A stretch of 64,000 bases of DNA from Flavobacterium lipolyticum (GTDB lineage: Bacteria > Bacteroidota > Bacteroidia > Flavobacteriales > Flavobacteriaceae), in assembly GCF_020905335.1 (NCBI RefSeq), contig NZ_JAJJMN010000003.1, forward strand, positions 62,001 to 126,000, given 5' to 3'. Shown here piece by piece: positions 12,101 through 22,096 of this stretch (the first letter of the stretch is position 1; every line of letters starts with the position of its first letter). The translations under genes and the position numbers were made by a program. Under the pieces are notes generated by a model. That model did no database searches. It had not been told where the DNA came from and saw only the letters and a list, made by a program, of their open reading frames with translations.

Positions 12101-15100
12101 GTAAATGAAATTCCATTAACCAACAGTGGTAAAGCAGACCGAAATAAACTACGCCAAAGTAACGGACTAAGCCTAAAAACAACCATTGCCTATGTTCCTG
12201 CACAGAACGAGCTGGAGCAAAAACTGGTAGTAATTTGGGAAGGAATACTCAATCAGACCAAGATTGGGATACTCGAAGATTTTTTTACACTGGGCGGTCA
12301 CAGTTTGAGTGCTACACATTTGGCCAATAGCATCAACAGAGAATTCAATGTGAAAATCAATCTGAGAGATATTTTCGAAAACAGAAACATTCAAAGTCTG
12401 GCCAAAAAAATAGCCGGGACAACTACGACTGTTTATCAGGAAATTAAAAAAGTACCGGAAAGCAGCAGTTACCTGCTTTCGTCAGGGCAAAGAAGATTAT
12501 GGCTGTTGTCGCATCTGGACGATGCAAGTATAGCGCTCAACATGTACAAGACTTTTACGTTTACCGGTGTATTGGATATTTCGGTATTTGCAACAGCTTT
12601 TTTGGCCATTCTGAAAAGACATGAAAGTCTGAGAACGGTTTTCAGACTGGACGAAAATGGTATCGTGAAGCAATACATTAAAGCCTTTAATGAAAATTTA
12701 CTGAATTTAACGATTGAAGATTTCAGACCAAATCAATATTCTCAGGAGGTTATTGATGCCAAAATCAACCAGGAAATCGATAAACCTTTTAATCTGGAAG
12801 AAGATGCTTTGCTGCGATTGAAATTGTATCAGATCAAAGACGATCAGTGGATGTTTTCTTTTGTAATGCATCATATCATCAGTGATGGATTGTCGATGAA
12901 TATTTTGACGAAAGAATTTGTTTCGAATTATCAAAATTTATCCCAGGGAAAAGCAATTACAGCTTCTGAATTAAAAATTCAGTATAAAGATTATGCGCAA
13001 TGGCAAACCGAGCAGTTTCAGTCGGAGGAATATAAAAATCAGCTGCAGCATTGGTTAAAAAAGTTAGAGGGAGAAGTTCCGGTATTAGATTTTCCAACAG
13101 ATAAATCAAGAGCAGCAATCAATGCATATGACGGAGATTCCGTTGATTTTACTATTGAAAGAGAGACTTTTTCAAAATTTAAAAACTTCTGTGAGAGCCA
13201 TTCGATTACCGTTTTTACCGGACTTTTATCACTGGTTAAAACGTTATTATACAAATATACCCACCAACAGGATATTACCATCGGTACGCCTATCGGAGGC
13301 AGAATACATACCGATTTAGAAGACCAGATCGGACTTTATATCAACACTGTTCCTTTGCGAACAGTATTCAATGAAGATCACGATTTTATCAGTTTACTGC
13401 ATCAGGTAGAACAAAGTGTCATCGATGCACAGGAAAATCAAATGGTCGCTTTTGATGAACTCGTTCTTAATTTAGATCTTCAATTGAGCCGTAACCGTCA
13501 TCCGTTGTTTGACGTTTGGTTTGTACTGAGAGACAATTCGATAGAAGCCGATAAACAGGCACTCGAAATAGATGATTTGCAAATCGCAGAATACGATGAG
13601 GTAACCCTGAAAAAATGCCTGTTCGACTTAGTATTCAACTTCATAGAAAGCGAAGGACAGTTAGAAGGAAAAATCGAATATAAATCAGGATTGTACGTTA
13701 GAGAAACCATTGTGCGGTTAATCTCTAACCTAAAAGTGCTGTTGCATCAGGTACTGGTAAACGCAGACCAAAGTTTGGCGGCATTACCATTTCTGAATAC
13801 GGAGGAAGAAAATTTACTACTTCATGTCTTTAATGACACGGCAAGAGATTATAGCACGCAGCCCAACACCTTAATTGGTCTGTTTCAAAAGCAGGTATTA
13901 GAAACACCGGAGCAGACTGCATTGGTTTTTGAAGATAAAAAAATAACCTATCAGGAATTGGATGAGGTATCCAACAAACTGGGGAATTATTTAAAGAAAA
14001 AATACGGCATAAAGCCAAATGAATTTGTTGGCGTTAAATTAGACCGAAGCGAGTGGAATGTTATTTCATTGCTTGGGATTCTAAAAAGCGGAGGAGTTTA
14101 TGTACCCATTGACATTGCTTATCCGGAAGAGCGAATTGACTATATCATTGAAAACAGCGACTGCAAACTGGTTATCGATTCTGATGAAATATATGATTTC
14201 AGATCGATGGAAAAGCTTTACAGCAGTGTTATGGAGCAATCGAATAATAGTGCCGATGATCTGGCCTATCTGATTTATACTTCCGGTTCAACCGGTCTTC
14301 CTAAGGGAGTTTCGATAAAACAGGGTGCTATTTCGAATACGATTTTATCTCAGATCGAAATTTTTGGCAATGAAAATAAAGAAAAAGCCCTTCAGTTGGC
14401 CTCGTTTTCATTTGATGCATCGATTTCAGAAATCTTTACGGTTTTGGCTTCGGGCGGAGAGTTACACATCATAACCGATGAGGTAAAAAAAGACACCGAA
14501 GAGCTGGAAAACTATATCGAAGAACACGCAATTCATTTCGCAACCATTTCTCCTTCTTACCTGAAATTATTGCAGCTGGACAAAATTAAAAGTTTAAAAA
14601 AGCTGGTAACTGCCGGAGAAGCAGCTCCTACCGAAGAAGTTAAAAAATATTTGACTTATGGCGGTACCTGTTTTAATGCCTACGGTCCAACAGAAACCAG
14701 TATTTGTGCTACGATTTATAAGGTGAATGAAAATGTGGTACAGGAACTCTCTAATGTTCCGATCGGATTTCCAATCGCCAACACTAAAATTTACATTCTT
14801 GGAACCAACGAAAAATTGCTTCCTCTTGGAGCCATTGGGGAAATTTATGTAAGCGGAGCCGGTTTAGCCGAAGGGTATTTGAACAAGCCGGAATTGACCA
14901 ATCAGAAGTTTATCGATAATCCATTTGCGGAAGGCGAAAAACTATACAAAACCGGTGATTTAGGAAAATGGCTCCTTAACGGTACGATTGAATATGCCGG
15001 ACGAAATGACGATCAGGTAAAAGTGAGAGGATTTAGAATCGAACTGGGCGAAATAGAAACCGTTATCAAAGAGCACGAAGCAATCGAAGATGCCGTAGTA

Positions 15101-15622
15101 GTAGTGAAAGAAGACAGTTTAGGAATTAAAGAAACCGTTGCCTTTTTTGTGCTAAAAGCCGATTCGGTTTCAGATAACGATGATATTAAAGAATTTTTAG
15201 AAGACAAACTGCCGGAATATATGATTCCGTCTCACTTTATAAGCTTGAAAGAATTTCCGTTGACTCTAAATGGAAAAACAGACAAAAAGAAACTGTTGCA
15301 GAACAAGTCTTTAACCGAAAATGTTTCCCGAAACTATCTGGCGCCCCGAGACGAAACAGAAAGTAAACTTGCCGCATTGTGGGAAGAAGTGCTGGAAATC
15401 GATCAAGTGGGAGTACTGGACGACTTTTTTAAAATAGGAGGTCACAGTTTAAAAGCCACTTATTTAATCACGAGAATAAAAACGGAATTTAACGCAAAAC
15501 TCGATCTGATTTCGATTTTCAATAATGCCACTTTAGGAGAAATGGCAGCTGAAATAAAAAAGGCACAGCTTGTGAATGCGGAAGTCGTGATTACAGACGA
15601 TTTTGAAAATATCTCCCTATAA
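9110..15622 (+). CDS. NRPS subunit: TubC dock-C-A(Ser)-PCP-C-A(Tyr-type)-PCP
   Basis: This is a two-module NRPS of 2170 residues. Residues 1-52 form a TubC-type beta-hairpin docking domain (beta strands, then the helix with EEIKKNREEL). Then follow a C domain (HHIISDGWS at 204), A1 (YTSGSTGNPKG at 669), PCP1 (LGGHS, Ser1065), a second C domain (HHIISDGLS at 1254), A2 (YTSGSTGLPKG at 1723) and PCP2 (IGGHS, Ser2113). The A1 pocket is D-V-W-H-I-S-L-I-D, one residue from the canonical Ser code DVWHLSLID. The A2 pocket is D-A-S-T-V-A-A-I-C, one residue from a recognised Tyr code (DASTVAAVC) and in the Phe/Tyr family. The start at 9110 is fixed by the docking domain. The C-terminus (DDFENISL) is again a short docking-like tail. 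It lies 54 bases after the previous gene and 39 bases before hydroxylase 1. Confidence 0.94.
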   Translation: MKDLIDKLQGEGILLELIDNKLKVFAEKSTIAPGLIEEIKKNREELTLFLLNSQKLQASKPVWPEILKTADLEYYPLSSSQYRMWVLSQMEESSKAYNVPALYTFEGNLNVKTLEHAFQLIIERHEILRTRFVNKENTVVQKIIPAAAIQFQVEEIDLRNQTTSAEELINKGMSYSFDLERELLLKSTVYQTEDQKWIFFFMIHHIISDGWSMGILINELLENYTALEKGENVAKEPLTIQYKEYAVWQQKLWSDDYFAAHKEYWLSQISGEIPKIQLPFSKTRPVLKTYNGDTVYRTISKEISTKFKKVCLENESTLFMGLLATLKIVLYKYTNQTDLIVGSPIAGRELQVLHNQLGLYLNTIALRGVINAEDSFESFLKNIKESTLKAYNYQSYPFDKLIEEAQLETDLSRNPLFDIFLILQNNESTNVKNIGDQLTVQALETENKTSKFDLLFNFVEVEENLELSIVYNTDLYDPFFIEQITVHFEHLLNLVSSTPSETIENLSLVTDAEKKKLVLYFNATQFDKQVCAPLNVLFEEQVEKLGNQTALRFKEKEFTFQELNEKVNQLAHYLREEKNIKQGDFVVVKLPRSEQMIVALMAIIKAGGAYIPVEPQYPEERINFIITDSQCKFLIDEETLANISEQLASLPKSNPENRNKVTDLAYVLYTSGSTGNPKGCMITHEGVTNRIDWMWNEYNYSSTDVILQKTTFTFDVSVWEIFMPLCWGSKMVLCEQEDISEPHRILNLIQNNSVTSLHFVPSMLNTFITSVTNTEQLADKLSSLRAVITSGEALTPLTVNEWYNKVSTAPIYNLYGPTEASIDVTFFNTNVGNEIIPIGKPIWNTQIYILSESDAVQPIGVAGEICIAGKGLALGYLNNPELTHQKFVPNPFQPRAKMYRTGDLGLWLPDGNVAYLGRKDFQVKIRGFRIELEEIEAALNQHPQIQTAVVLDHINENSGDKYLTGYIVANGELVKEELNLWLGTKLPTYMIPSNFVVVNEIPLTNSGKADRNKLRQSNGLSLKTTIAYVPAQNELEQKLVVIWEGILNQTKIGILEDFFTLGGHSLSATHLANSINREFNVKINLRDIFENRNIQSLAKKIAGTTTTVYQEIKKVPESSSYLLSSGQRRLWLLSHLDDASIALNMYKTFTFTGVLDISVFATAFLAILKRHESLRTVFRLDENGIVKQYIKAFNENLLNLTIEDFRPNQYSQEVIDAKINQEIDKPFNLEEDALLRLKLYQIKDDQWMFSFVMHHIISDGLSMNILTKEFVSNYQNLSQGKAITASELKIQYKDYAQWQTEQFQSEEYKNQLQHWLKKLEGEVPVLDFPTDKSRAAINAYDGDSVDFTIERETFSKFKNFCESHSITVFTGLLSLVKTLLYKYTHQQDITIGTPIGGRIHTDLEDQIGLYINTVPLRTVFNEDHDFISLLHQVEQSVIDAQENQMVAFDELVLNLDLQLSRNRHPLFDVWFVLRDNSIEADKQALEIDDLQIAEYDEVTLKKCLFDLVFNFIESEGQLEGKIEYKSGLYVRETIVRLISNLKVLLHQVLVNADQSLAALPFLNTEEENLLLHVFNDTARDYSTQPNTLIGLFQKQVLETPEQTALVFEDKKITYQELDEVSNKLGNYLKKKYGIKPNEFVGVKLDRSEWNVISLLGILKSGGVYVPIDIAYPEERIDYIIENSDCKLVIDSDEIYDFRSMEKLYSSVMEQSNNSADDLAYLIYTSGSTGLPKGVSIKQGAISNTILSQIEIFGNENKEKALQLASFSFDASISEIFTVLASGGELHIITDEVKKDTEELENYIEEHAIHFATISPSYLKLLQLDKIKSLKKLVTAGEAAPTEEVKKYLTYGGTCFNAYGPTETSICATIYKVNENVVQELSNVPIGFPIANTKIYILGTNEKLLPLGAIGEIYVSGAGLAEGYLNKPELTNQKFIDNPFAEGEKLYKTGDLGKWLLNGTIEYAGRNDDQVKVRGFRIELGEIETVIKEHEAIEDAVVVVKEDSLGIKETVAFFVLKADSVSDNDDIKEFLEDKLPEYMIPSHFISLKEFPLTLNGKTDKKKLLQNKSLTENVSRNYLAPRDETESKLAALWEEVLEIDQVGVLDDFFKIGGHSLKATYLITRIKTEFNAKLDLISIFNNATLGEMAAEIKKAQLVNAEVVITDDFENISL

Positions 15623-15661
15623 CCTAACCACATTTTTTTTAAAACTATAAAATAAATCTAA

Positions 15662-17278
15662 ATGGCTACTCCAAAAATATATCTGAAAAATAACGTACAA
15701 GTAGAACCGTTAATTTCAAACTGGTATGCATGGCACCACATTATCCCGCCAATTCTAACGGGATTTAATGTGGTAAACCGATACATTCCGATTATGGAAT
15801 CGTATATCAACGACCCAAGCATACATGAGACTGCCGTAAAAGATCCTGCGTTTAGAGGAGGTCCTTTTATCGATTTAGATAAAAAACACGTTGATGAAGT
15901 AGCAGCTTTGTTGGAAAACACAAAGAAAATGGCGGCCCCGCTTTTTGAGTTTACAGATGCCGTAAAAGAACTGGACAAATTGCTTAAGAAAAAAGCAACC
16001 GGACATTTGATGCAACCGCTGTATAAAGAAGTTCCATCGGCAATCAGAGGGTATGTCGAATTGTATTATGACAGACATCACAGACCGGATTTCAGATTTT
16101 ACGAGCCTCTTATTTATGCCAGTCCGTATTATGTAGAAGACTTTCAGACGGTGAAGCTGTCTTTAATAAATAAGGATGCCGACCGGCCCTTTATCTTCTC
16201 CACGCCAAGATTGTCTAATCTGGAAGCAGCATTGGAATTAAAATTACCTTTTAAATCGAAACAAATCGACGAGTTGTTCAAGATGAAACGCGAGCCTCAA
16301 ACTTTCGAATACATCAAAGAACTTTTGAATATTGATCAAAACGATGAGGCACTGTTTAGAGATTTATTTACTACAGAAGAGCCTAAAAAGTATGAAAAAT
16401 ATACCGGAGACAGTATGCGCATCCGATACTTCGGACATGCTTGTATCCTGATCGAAACTAAAGAACACTCCATCGTGCTCGATCCGGTTTTAAGTTATAC
16501 CTACGAATCCGATGTGTCCCGATTTACCTATGATGATTTGCCGGACGTAATAGATTATGTATTGATCACCCACGGGCACCACGACCACATATTGATGGAA
16601 ACGATGCTGCAAATACGACACAAAGTCAAAAATATAGTGGTTGGTAAAAGCATAGGCGGTGCCATTCAGGACCCGTCATTGAATTTACTGTTAAGAAATC
16701 TGGGATTTGAGAATATTATAGAATTAGAAGAATTGCAAACCATTTCGGCTATCGATGGTATCAAAATTACCGGAATTCCATTTATCGGCGAACATCATGA
16801 CATTCACATCAACAGTAAACTTTCGTACCACGTTGAATTAGACGGTTATTCTTTATTGGCAGTAGCAGATTCCTGCAATCAGTCACCGGAATTGTACGAA
16901 CACATTCATGAAATTATTGGTGATGTAGACGTGCTGTTCATGGGAATGGAATGCGACGGTGCACCGGCTTCCTGGGTGTATGGGCCCATTTTTACCACCA
17001 AACAGGAACGCGAAAAAGACTTCAGCCGAAGAGGAAGAGGCAGTAATTACGACGAAGGAATCAAAATGGTAAACTGCTTTAATGTTAAAGAAGTTTATGT
17101 GTATGCCATGGGAGAAGAACCATGGGTGCGACACATTTTGGATGTTGAATATACAGATGAATCCAACCCAATTGTGCAATCGAACATGTTGATCGAAGAC
17201 TGCAGAAACAGAGGTATCGTAGCAGAAAGACTATTTGCCGAAAAAGAACTGTTTAAACAAGCTGTACTGCTGTACTAA
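15662..17278 (+). CDS. CmlA-like diiron beta-hydroxylase 1 (metallo-beta-lactamase fold)
   Basis: This 538-residue protein has the size and layout of CmlA, the diiron monooxygenase that beta-hydroxylates a PCP-bound amino acid in chloramphenicol biosynthesis. A roughly 240-residue N-terminal region is followed by a metallo-beta-lactamase domain starting near RYFGHACILIET. The metal motif THGHHDH supplies His304, His306, Asp308 and His309. A Glu (E377 in GEHH) sits where hydrolases have the His of a GH motif, and Asp403 (VADS) follows. The Glu in place of His is the feature that separates the CmlA oxygenases from hydrolases. It most likely hydroxylates an aminoacyl-PCP on a neighbouring NRPS. 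The next gene, 63 bases downstream, carries the DSALIAEVW A domain and is the best candidate partner. A paralogue lies at 51829. An ordinary MBL hydrolase or thioesterase is the alternative, less likely given the length and the Glu. Confidence 0.85.
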   Translation: MATPKIYLKNNVQVEPLISNWYAWHHIIPPILTGFNVVNRYIPIMESYINDPSIHETAVKDPAFRGGPFIDLDKKHVDEVAALLENTKKMAAPLFEFTDAVKELDKLLKKKATGHLMQPLYKEVPSAIRGYVELYYDRHHRPDFRFYEPLIYASPYYVEDFQTVKLSLINKDADRPFIFSTPRLSNLEAALELKLPFKSKQIDELFKMKREPQTFEYIKELLNIDQNDEALFRDLFTTEEPKKYEKYTGDSMRIRYFGHACILIETKEHSIVLDPVLSYTYESDVSRFTYDDLPDVIDYVLITHGHHDHILMETMLQIRHKVKNIVVGKSIGGAIQDPSLNLLLRNLGFENIIELEELQTISAIDGIKITGIPFIGEHHDIHINSKLSYHVELDGYSLLAVADSCNQSPELYEHIHEIIGDVDVLFMGMECDGAPASWVYGPIFTTKQEREKDFSRRGRGSNYDEGIKMVNCFNVKEVYVYAMGEEPWVRHILDVEYTDESNPIVQSNMLIEDCRNRGIVAERLFAEKELFKQAVLLY

Positions 17279-17341
17279 TTCCCTTTAACCCTCCCCAAAA
17301 CAAAGACTACTATCCATTTATTTTCTTAAATAATTCATCTT

Positions 17342-20300
17342 ATGGCATCAGATTTATATTTAAAATTAAAAGAACAAAACATTCACATTGACGTAAAAGA
17401 CGATAACCTTGACATTAAGGCTCCTGCAGGTGCATTGACTCCCGATATTATTGACGAGATTAAAAGAAACAAAGCCGATTTAATTCGTTTTATTAATCAA
17501 TACAAATACGACAAAGCAGTTGCCATTCCGGAAGCTGCCATAAGCCCCGATGCAAAATATGCGCTGTCTTCCTCCCAGTTACGACTTTGGATTTTAAGCC
17601 AGTCCGAAAAAGGAAATGTGGCGTATAATTCGGTTGGAGGATATATTTTTGAAGGCGTACTGGATCAAAATACGTTAAATGAATCTCTGAAGGAAATCGT
17701 ATCGAGACATGAGAGTCTGAGAACTGTTTTTGAAGAAGACGGTAACGGAGGAGCAAATCAGATTGTTAAGGGAATAGAAGCAATCGATTTTTCAATTGAA
17801 CATGCGGACTTACAAAACGTTTCAAATGCCGATGAAGTTTTAAAAGAACAGGTTGCCAAAGAGGCTTTGATTCCTTTTCACTTATCAAAAGGACCGCTTT
17901 TTAAAACGAAGCTTTACCAGTTAGCACAGAACAAATGGGCTTTTATTTATACCATACATCACATTATTGTGGATGCTTTGTCCATGAATATTTTCATTGC
18001 CGAAATATTAGAACTTTACAATTCTAAAAAGCAAAACAGAGCTAATGCATTAAATGCGTTAAGAATACAGTATAAAGATTACGCCAGTTGGGAAAATGAA
18101 CAGCTTACCGGCAAAAAATACGAAGAGTTAAAAAACTATTGGCTCGATCAGTTTCAGGGTGAGTTGCCGGTTCTTACGATGCCGGTGGATAAAAAAAGAC
18201 CAATTCTGCAAACATTCAATGGCGGAACAATAGAAAAAAGAATCGACGCCAAATTATCAGTAGACCTTGAAAAACTGATAAGAGAAAACGGTGCCACCAT
18301 GTTTATGGGATTAACCGCCGTAATTAATACGTTGCTGTATAAATTTTCTACCCAGGAAGATATCATTATCGGAACTCCGGTTTCAGGGCGGGAAGACGAA
18401 GATCTGCAAAACCAGATAGGGTATTATGGTAACACGCTGGCCATTCGTATGCAGTTTAAAAAAGAAAATACTTTTTTAGAATTGTTAGAATACACCAAGA
18501 AACAGGTAGTAGGTGCATACGAGCATCAAATGTTTCCTTTTGCCACACTCGTGAAAGAGCTAAACTTAAAAAGAGACCCAAGCAGAAATCCGCTTTTTGA
18601 CGTTCAGGTGATCTACGGAGAAAATGACAATTCTAAAAAAAGCGAAAGTTTGGAAGGCTTGCAAGTTTGGGAATATGAATTTGAAGAAAAACTAAAAACC
18701 AGCCGTTTTGATATGGTTTTCAGTTTCTACAAAGACGGGAACCATTTAGTGCAGAACATTCAGTACAATACGGATGTTTTTTCAGAAAAAATAGTACATC
18801 AGATTGCAGATCATGTTTCGGTTATCATGAATTCTATTGTAAAGAATCCAAAGGAACAAATTTATAAATTAGAACATATCGGAGAACAGCAGAAAGAAGC
18901 ACTTCTGCAACTTTCTAAAGGTGATGTTCTGGCGTATGACCAAAGCAAAACAATACTCGATTTCTTTAAAGAGCAAGTACAGGAAAAACCCGAAGCTATA
19001 GCAGTGGCTTTCAAAAATAAAAAAATCACCTATAAAGCGCTGGACGAAGCATCGAACAGATTGGCCAATTATTTGTTAGCCAATCATACCCTCAAAAAGA
19101 ACGATTTTATAGGATTAATGATTGATAATTCTGAAAATGTATTGGTTTGCATTCTGGGAATTCTAAAAACAGGAAGTGCTTATGTGCCGATCGATCCGGA
19201 ATATCCAAAACAAAGAATTCAGCATATTATTGAGGACAGCGGATTAAACGTTCTGCTCACGCAATCTGATTATCTTTTTGACCTTGATTTTTATACAGGA
19301 GAGTTTTTTGCCACAGACATTCAAATGGATTCGATTGCGGCCGAAAGTACTGCATTTGAGACACAAGTGAATCCTACTGATGCGGCTTACGTAATTTATA
19401 CCTCGGGATCTACAGGTAATGCCAAAGGAGTCGTTATCAATCACGAAAATTTAATGTTTTCTACTATCGCAAGACTGGAGACTTATCCTGATGCGACGGC
19501 ATTTTTATTACTGTCTTCGATCTCATTTGACAGTTCTATTGCCGGAATTTTCGGGACAATTACGGGAGGAGCTAAATTGGTTTTTGCCCCTAAAATCAGA
19601 GTTTCAGATGTCGATACTATAGTAGATATTCTGGTAGAAGAAGAGGTTTCTCACTTACTTACCGTTCCCTCTTACTATCAACTATTGCTGAACCAGTTAG
19701 GAGAGCATCCAAATAAATTAAAAACAGTAATTGTAGCAGGGGAAGAATGTACCAAACAGCTGGTTGATCTGCATCAGAAGGTGACTACACTAAAAAACTG
19801 CAAACTTTTTAATGAATATGGACCTACAGAATGTGCCGTTTGGGCCAGTTATTATGTGTATGAACCGTCTGCGGAATTTATTCCTTCTATCGGGAAACCA
19901 ATAGCCAACAGCTCGGTTTATATTCTGAATGATAACAACGAATTATCCATTGACGGTCTGATTGGAGAAATTCATATTGCCGGTAAAGGGCTTTCAGGCG
20001 GCTACTGGAATAATCCGGAGCTTTCCAAAGAAAAGTTTGTCGATAATCCGTTTGAAACCGGAACCAAAATGTACAAGACAGGAGATTTGGCCAAGAGATT
20101 TTCAGATGGTAATATTGAGTTTTTAGGTAGAAAAGACAATCAAATCAAGATAAGAGGAAATCGCCTGGAATTAGGTGAAATCGAAAATGCGCTTTTGAAT
20201 TTTAAAGGCATTGACGGAGCAGTTGTTACCTACAGTGAAGGTACTTTGGTAGGGCATATACTAACCGATATTGTAATAAATATTGACAATCTTAAAAAGT

Positions 20301-22078
20301 ACCTGAAAGAACAATTACCGGTATTTGCAATACCAACAAGCTATACACAATCTAATGAATTTCCGTTACTGCCGAATGGTAAAGTAGACAAAAAGGCCTT
20401 AGTAGTTTTAGCCAATAAACATACCTTAAAGGGGGACTCGTATGTACCGCCTTCTAATGAAACAGAAGCTGCTTTGGTACATGTATTTCAGCAAATTCTG
20501 CAAAAAGAAAGCATTGGTACAGAAGATGACTTTTTTGCATTGGGAGGAGATTCGATAAAAGCCATACAGATTATCTCCAAATTGAAACAGCTTGGTTTTG
20601 TATTAACAGTACAGGATGTCATGCAATTTACTGCCATACAGGAATTAGCACTTCATGTAAAACTGGCAAAGCAGGAGATCGATCAAAATGCAGTAGAAGG
20701 AACCATTCCGCTTACGCCAATTCAGAAATATTTCTTTGAGGTGACTTCACAGCATAAAAATCATTTTAACCAATCGATCTTATTAAAATCATCGAAGTCT
20801 TTGTCTGAAGAAGGATTGACAAAGATCTTTCAAAAACTAACTGTACAGCACGATGTTTTAAGAGCGGTATTTAAAGAGGAAGGCAACGAATGGATTCAGG
20901 AAATCAAAAATGATGGATTTGAATTCCAACTGCAGGTTCACTCCAATGTTACTGCTTCTCAATTGGAGACCATTTGCGATGGGTATCAATCTTCTTTCGA
21001 TTTAGAAAAAGGCCCCTTGTTTAAAGCAGTGTTGTTCAAAAGAGAAGATACGGATTATTTGTTGCTGCTTTCTCATCACCTGGTGATTGACGGTGTTTCC
21101 TGGAGAATTATTTTAGAAGATTTAATGACTTTATATGGGCAATACGAAGCAGGAGCAGCATTAGAATTGCCTCTAAAAACACATTCCTTAAAATACTGGC
21201 AGGAAAAACAACTGGAATATGCCAATTCAATGACCATGATGGAAGAAGAAGTGTATTGGTCTTCTATAAACGAAGCAACACAGTTCAGTACTTCCGAACT
21301 CCCAAAAGATTTTGATTATGAGGGCAATAATTTTTATAAAGATTTTGAAACAAAAGTATTTCAACTCGATCCAAGCTTTACTGAAAAATTATTGACAGAA
21401 GCACACAAAGCTTATAAAACCAATATAAGCGATGTTTTAATTGCTGGTTTATCGCTTGCAATCGGTAAAAATTTTGATATCGATAAAGTAGCGATTCAGC
21501 TCGAAGGTCACGGAAGAGAAGATATTAACTCAGAGATAGACATCACCAGAACGGTGGGTTGGTTTACCACGATATATCCCGTACTCATCACTCTTAAAAA
21601 GAAACAGGATAACATTGGTCAATTAATAGAAGTAAAAGAAACGCTGCATCGAATTCCAAACAAAGGCATTGGATTCGGGATTTTGAAATACTTAAAAGAC
21701 TGCGAATTAAATGTAAAAGCAGATGTTTCCTTTAACTACCTGGGTGATTTTGATTTAGGACAATCAAACAAAGAAGATCAAATCTTTCAGTTCACCGATA
21801 TTCCAAAAGGCAGAGAAATAGCAGCCAATACCGAAAGAACGGGAACACTGGATGTATCGGGAATTTTAGTTAATGGCCAGTTGCAGATTATGCTTTCATT
21901 TAATACCAACTATTTCAGAAATGAAACCATAGAAAACTTAAAAGAAGCATATAAATACGAATTGGAATCTTTGATTTCCAGTCTTTCCGAAGAAAAAGAA
22001 ACCCATTTAACCCCTGTTGATTTTACCTATAAAGGTTTGGACCTGAGCAGTCTGGAAGAATTAAACAAAATGCTGTAA
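17342..22078 (+). CDS. NRPS subunit: TubC dock-C-A(DSALIAEVW)-PCP-E
   Basis: This is a one-module subunit of 1578 residues and holds the only epimerization domain in the window. Residues 1-52 are a TubC-like docking domain. The C domain has HHIIVDALS at 206 (Ala in place of the Gly of HHxxxDG). The A domain has YTSGSTGNAKG at 686. The PCP is LGGDS (Ser1071), the GGDS form typical before E domains. The E domain (about 1120-1560) shows SHHLVIDGVS at 1244, EGHGRE, TVGWFT, PNKGIGFG and FNYLGDF, all diagnostic. The A pocket reads D-S-A-L-I-A-E-V-W. It shares most positions with the bacitracin His code as I remember it (DSELTAEVC) but lacks the Glu, so the substrate is unassigned. The residue should be delivered in D form. 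The C-terminus (SLEELNKML) differs from the beta-type tails of neighbours and may be a COM-type donor for the next subunit. Confidence 0.94.
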   Translation: MASDLYLKLKEQNIHIDVKDDNLDIKAPAGALTPDIIDEIKRNKADLIRFINQYKYDKAVAIPEAAISPDAKYALSSSQLRLWILSQSEKGNVAYNSVGGYIFEGVLDQNTLNESLKEIVSRHESLRTVFEEDGNGGANQIVKGIEAIDFSIEHADLQNVSNADEVLKEQVAKEALIPFHLSKGPLFKTKLYQLAQNKWAFIYTIHHIIVDALSMNIFIAEILELYNSKKQNRANALNALRIQYKDYASWENEQLTGKKYEELKNYWLDQFQGELPVLTMPVDKKRPILQTFNGGTIEKRIDAKLSVDLEKLIRENGATMFMGLTAVINTLLYKFSTQEDIIIGTPVSGREDEDLQNQIGYYGNTLAIRMQFKKENTFLELLEYTKKQVVGAYEHQMFPFATLVKELNLKRDPSRNPLFDVQVIYGENDNSKKSESLEGLQVWEYEFEEKLKTSRFDMVFSFYKDGNHLVQNIQYNTDVFSEKIVHQIADHVSVIMNSIVKNPKEQIYKLEHIGEQQKEALLQLSKGDVLAYDQSKTILDFFKEQVQEKPEAIAVAFKNKKITYKALDEASNRLANYLLANHTLKKNDFIGLMIDNSENVLVCILGILKTGSAYVPIDPEYPKQRIQHIIEDSGLNVLLTQSDYLFDLDFYTGEFFATDIQMDSIAAESTAFETQVNPTDAAYVIYTSGSTGNAKGVVINHENLMFSTIARLETYPDATAFLLLSSISFDSSIAGIFGTITGGAKLVFAPKIRVSDVDTIVDILVEEEVSHLLTVPSYYQLLLNQLGEHPNKLKTVIVAGEECTKQLVDLHQKVTTLKNCKLFNEYGPTECAVWASYYVYEPSAEFIPSIGKPIANSSVYILNDNNELSIDGLIGEIHIAGKGLSGGYWNNPELSKEKFVDNPFETGTKMYKTGDLAKRFSDGNIEFLGRKDNQIKIRGNRLELGEIENALLNFKGIDGAVVTYSEGTLVGHILTDIVINIDNLKKYLKEQLPVFAIPTSYTQSNEFPLLPNGKVDKKALVVLANKHTLKGDSYVPPSNETEAALVHVFQQILQKESIGTEDDFFALGGDSIKAIQIISKLKQLGFVLTVQDVMQFTAIQELALHVKLAKQEIDQNAVEGTIPLTPIQKYFFEVTSQHKNHFNQSILLKSSKSLSEEGLTKIFQKLTVQHDVLRAVFKEEGNEWIQEIKNDGFEFQLQVHSNVTASQLETICDGYQSSFDLEKGPLFKAVLFKREDTDYLLLLSHHLVIDGVSWRIILEDLMTLYGQYEAGAALELPLKTHSLKYWQEKQLEYANSMTMMEEEVYWSSINEATQFSTSELPKDFDYEGNNFYKDFETKVFQLDPSFTEKLLTEAHKAYKTNISDVLIAGLSLAIGKNFDIDKVAIQLEGHGREDINSEIDITRTVGWFTTIYPVLITLKKKQDNIGQLIEVKETLHRIPNKGIGFGILKYLKDCELNVKADVSFNYLGDFDLGQSNKEDQIFQFTDIPKGREIAANTERTGTLDVSGILVNGQLQIMLSFNTNYFRNETIENLKEAYKYELESLISSLSEEKETHLTPVDFTYKGLDLSSLEELNKML

Positions 22079-22096
22079 CCGTACTACTAAAAAGCT

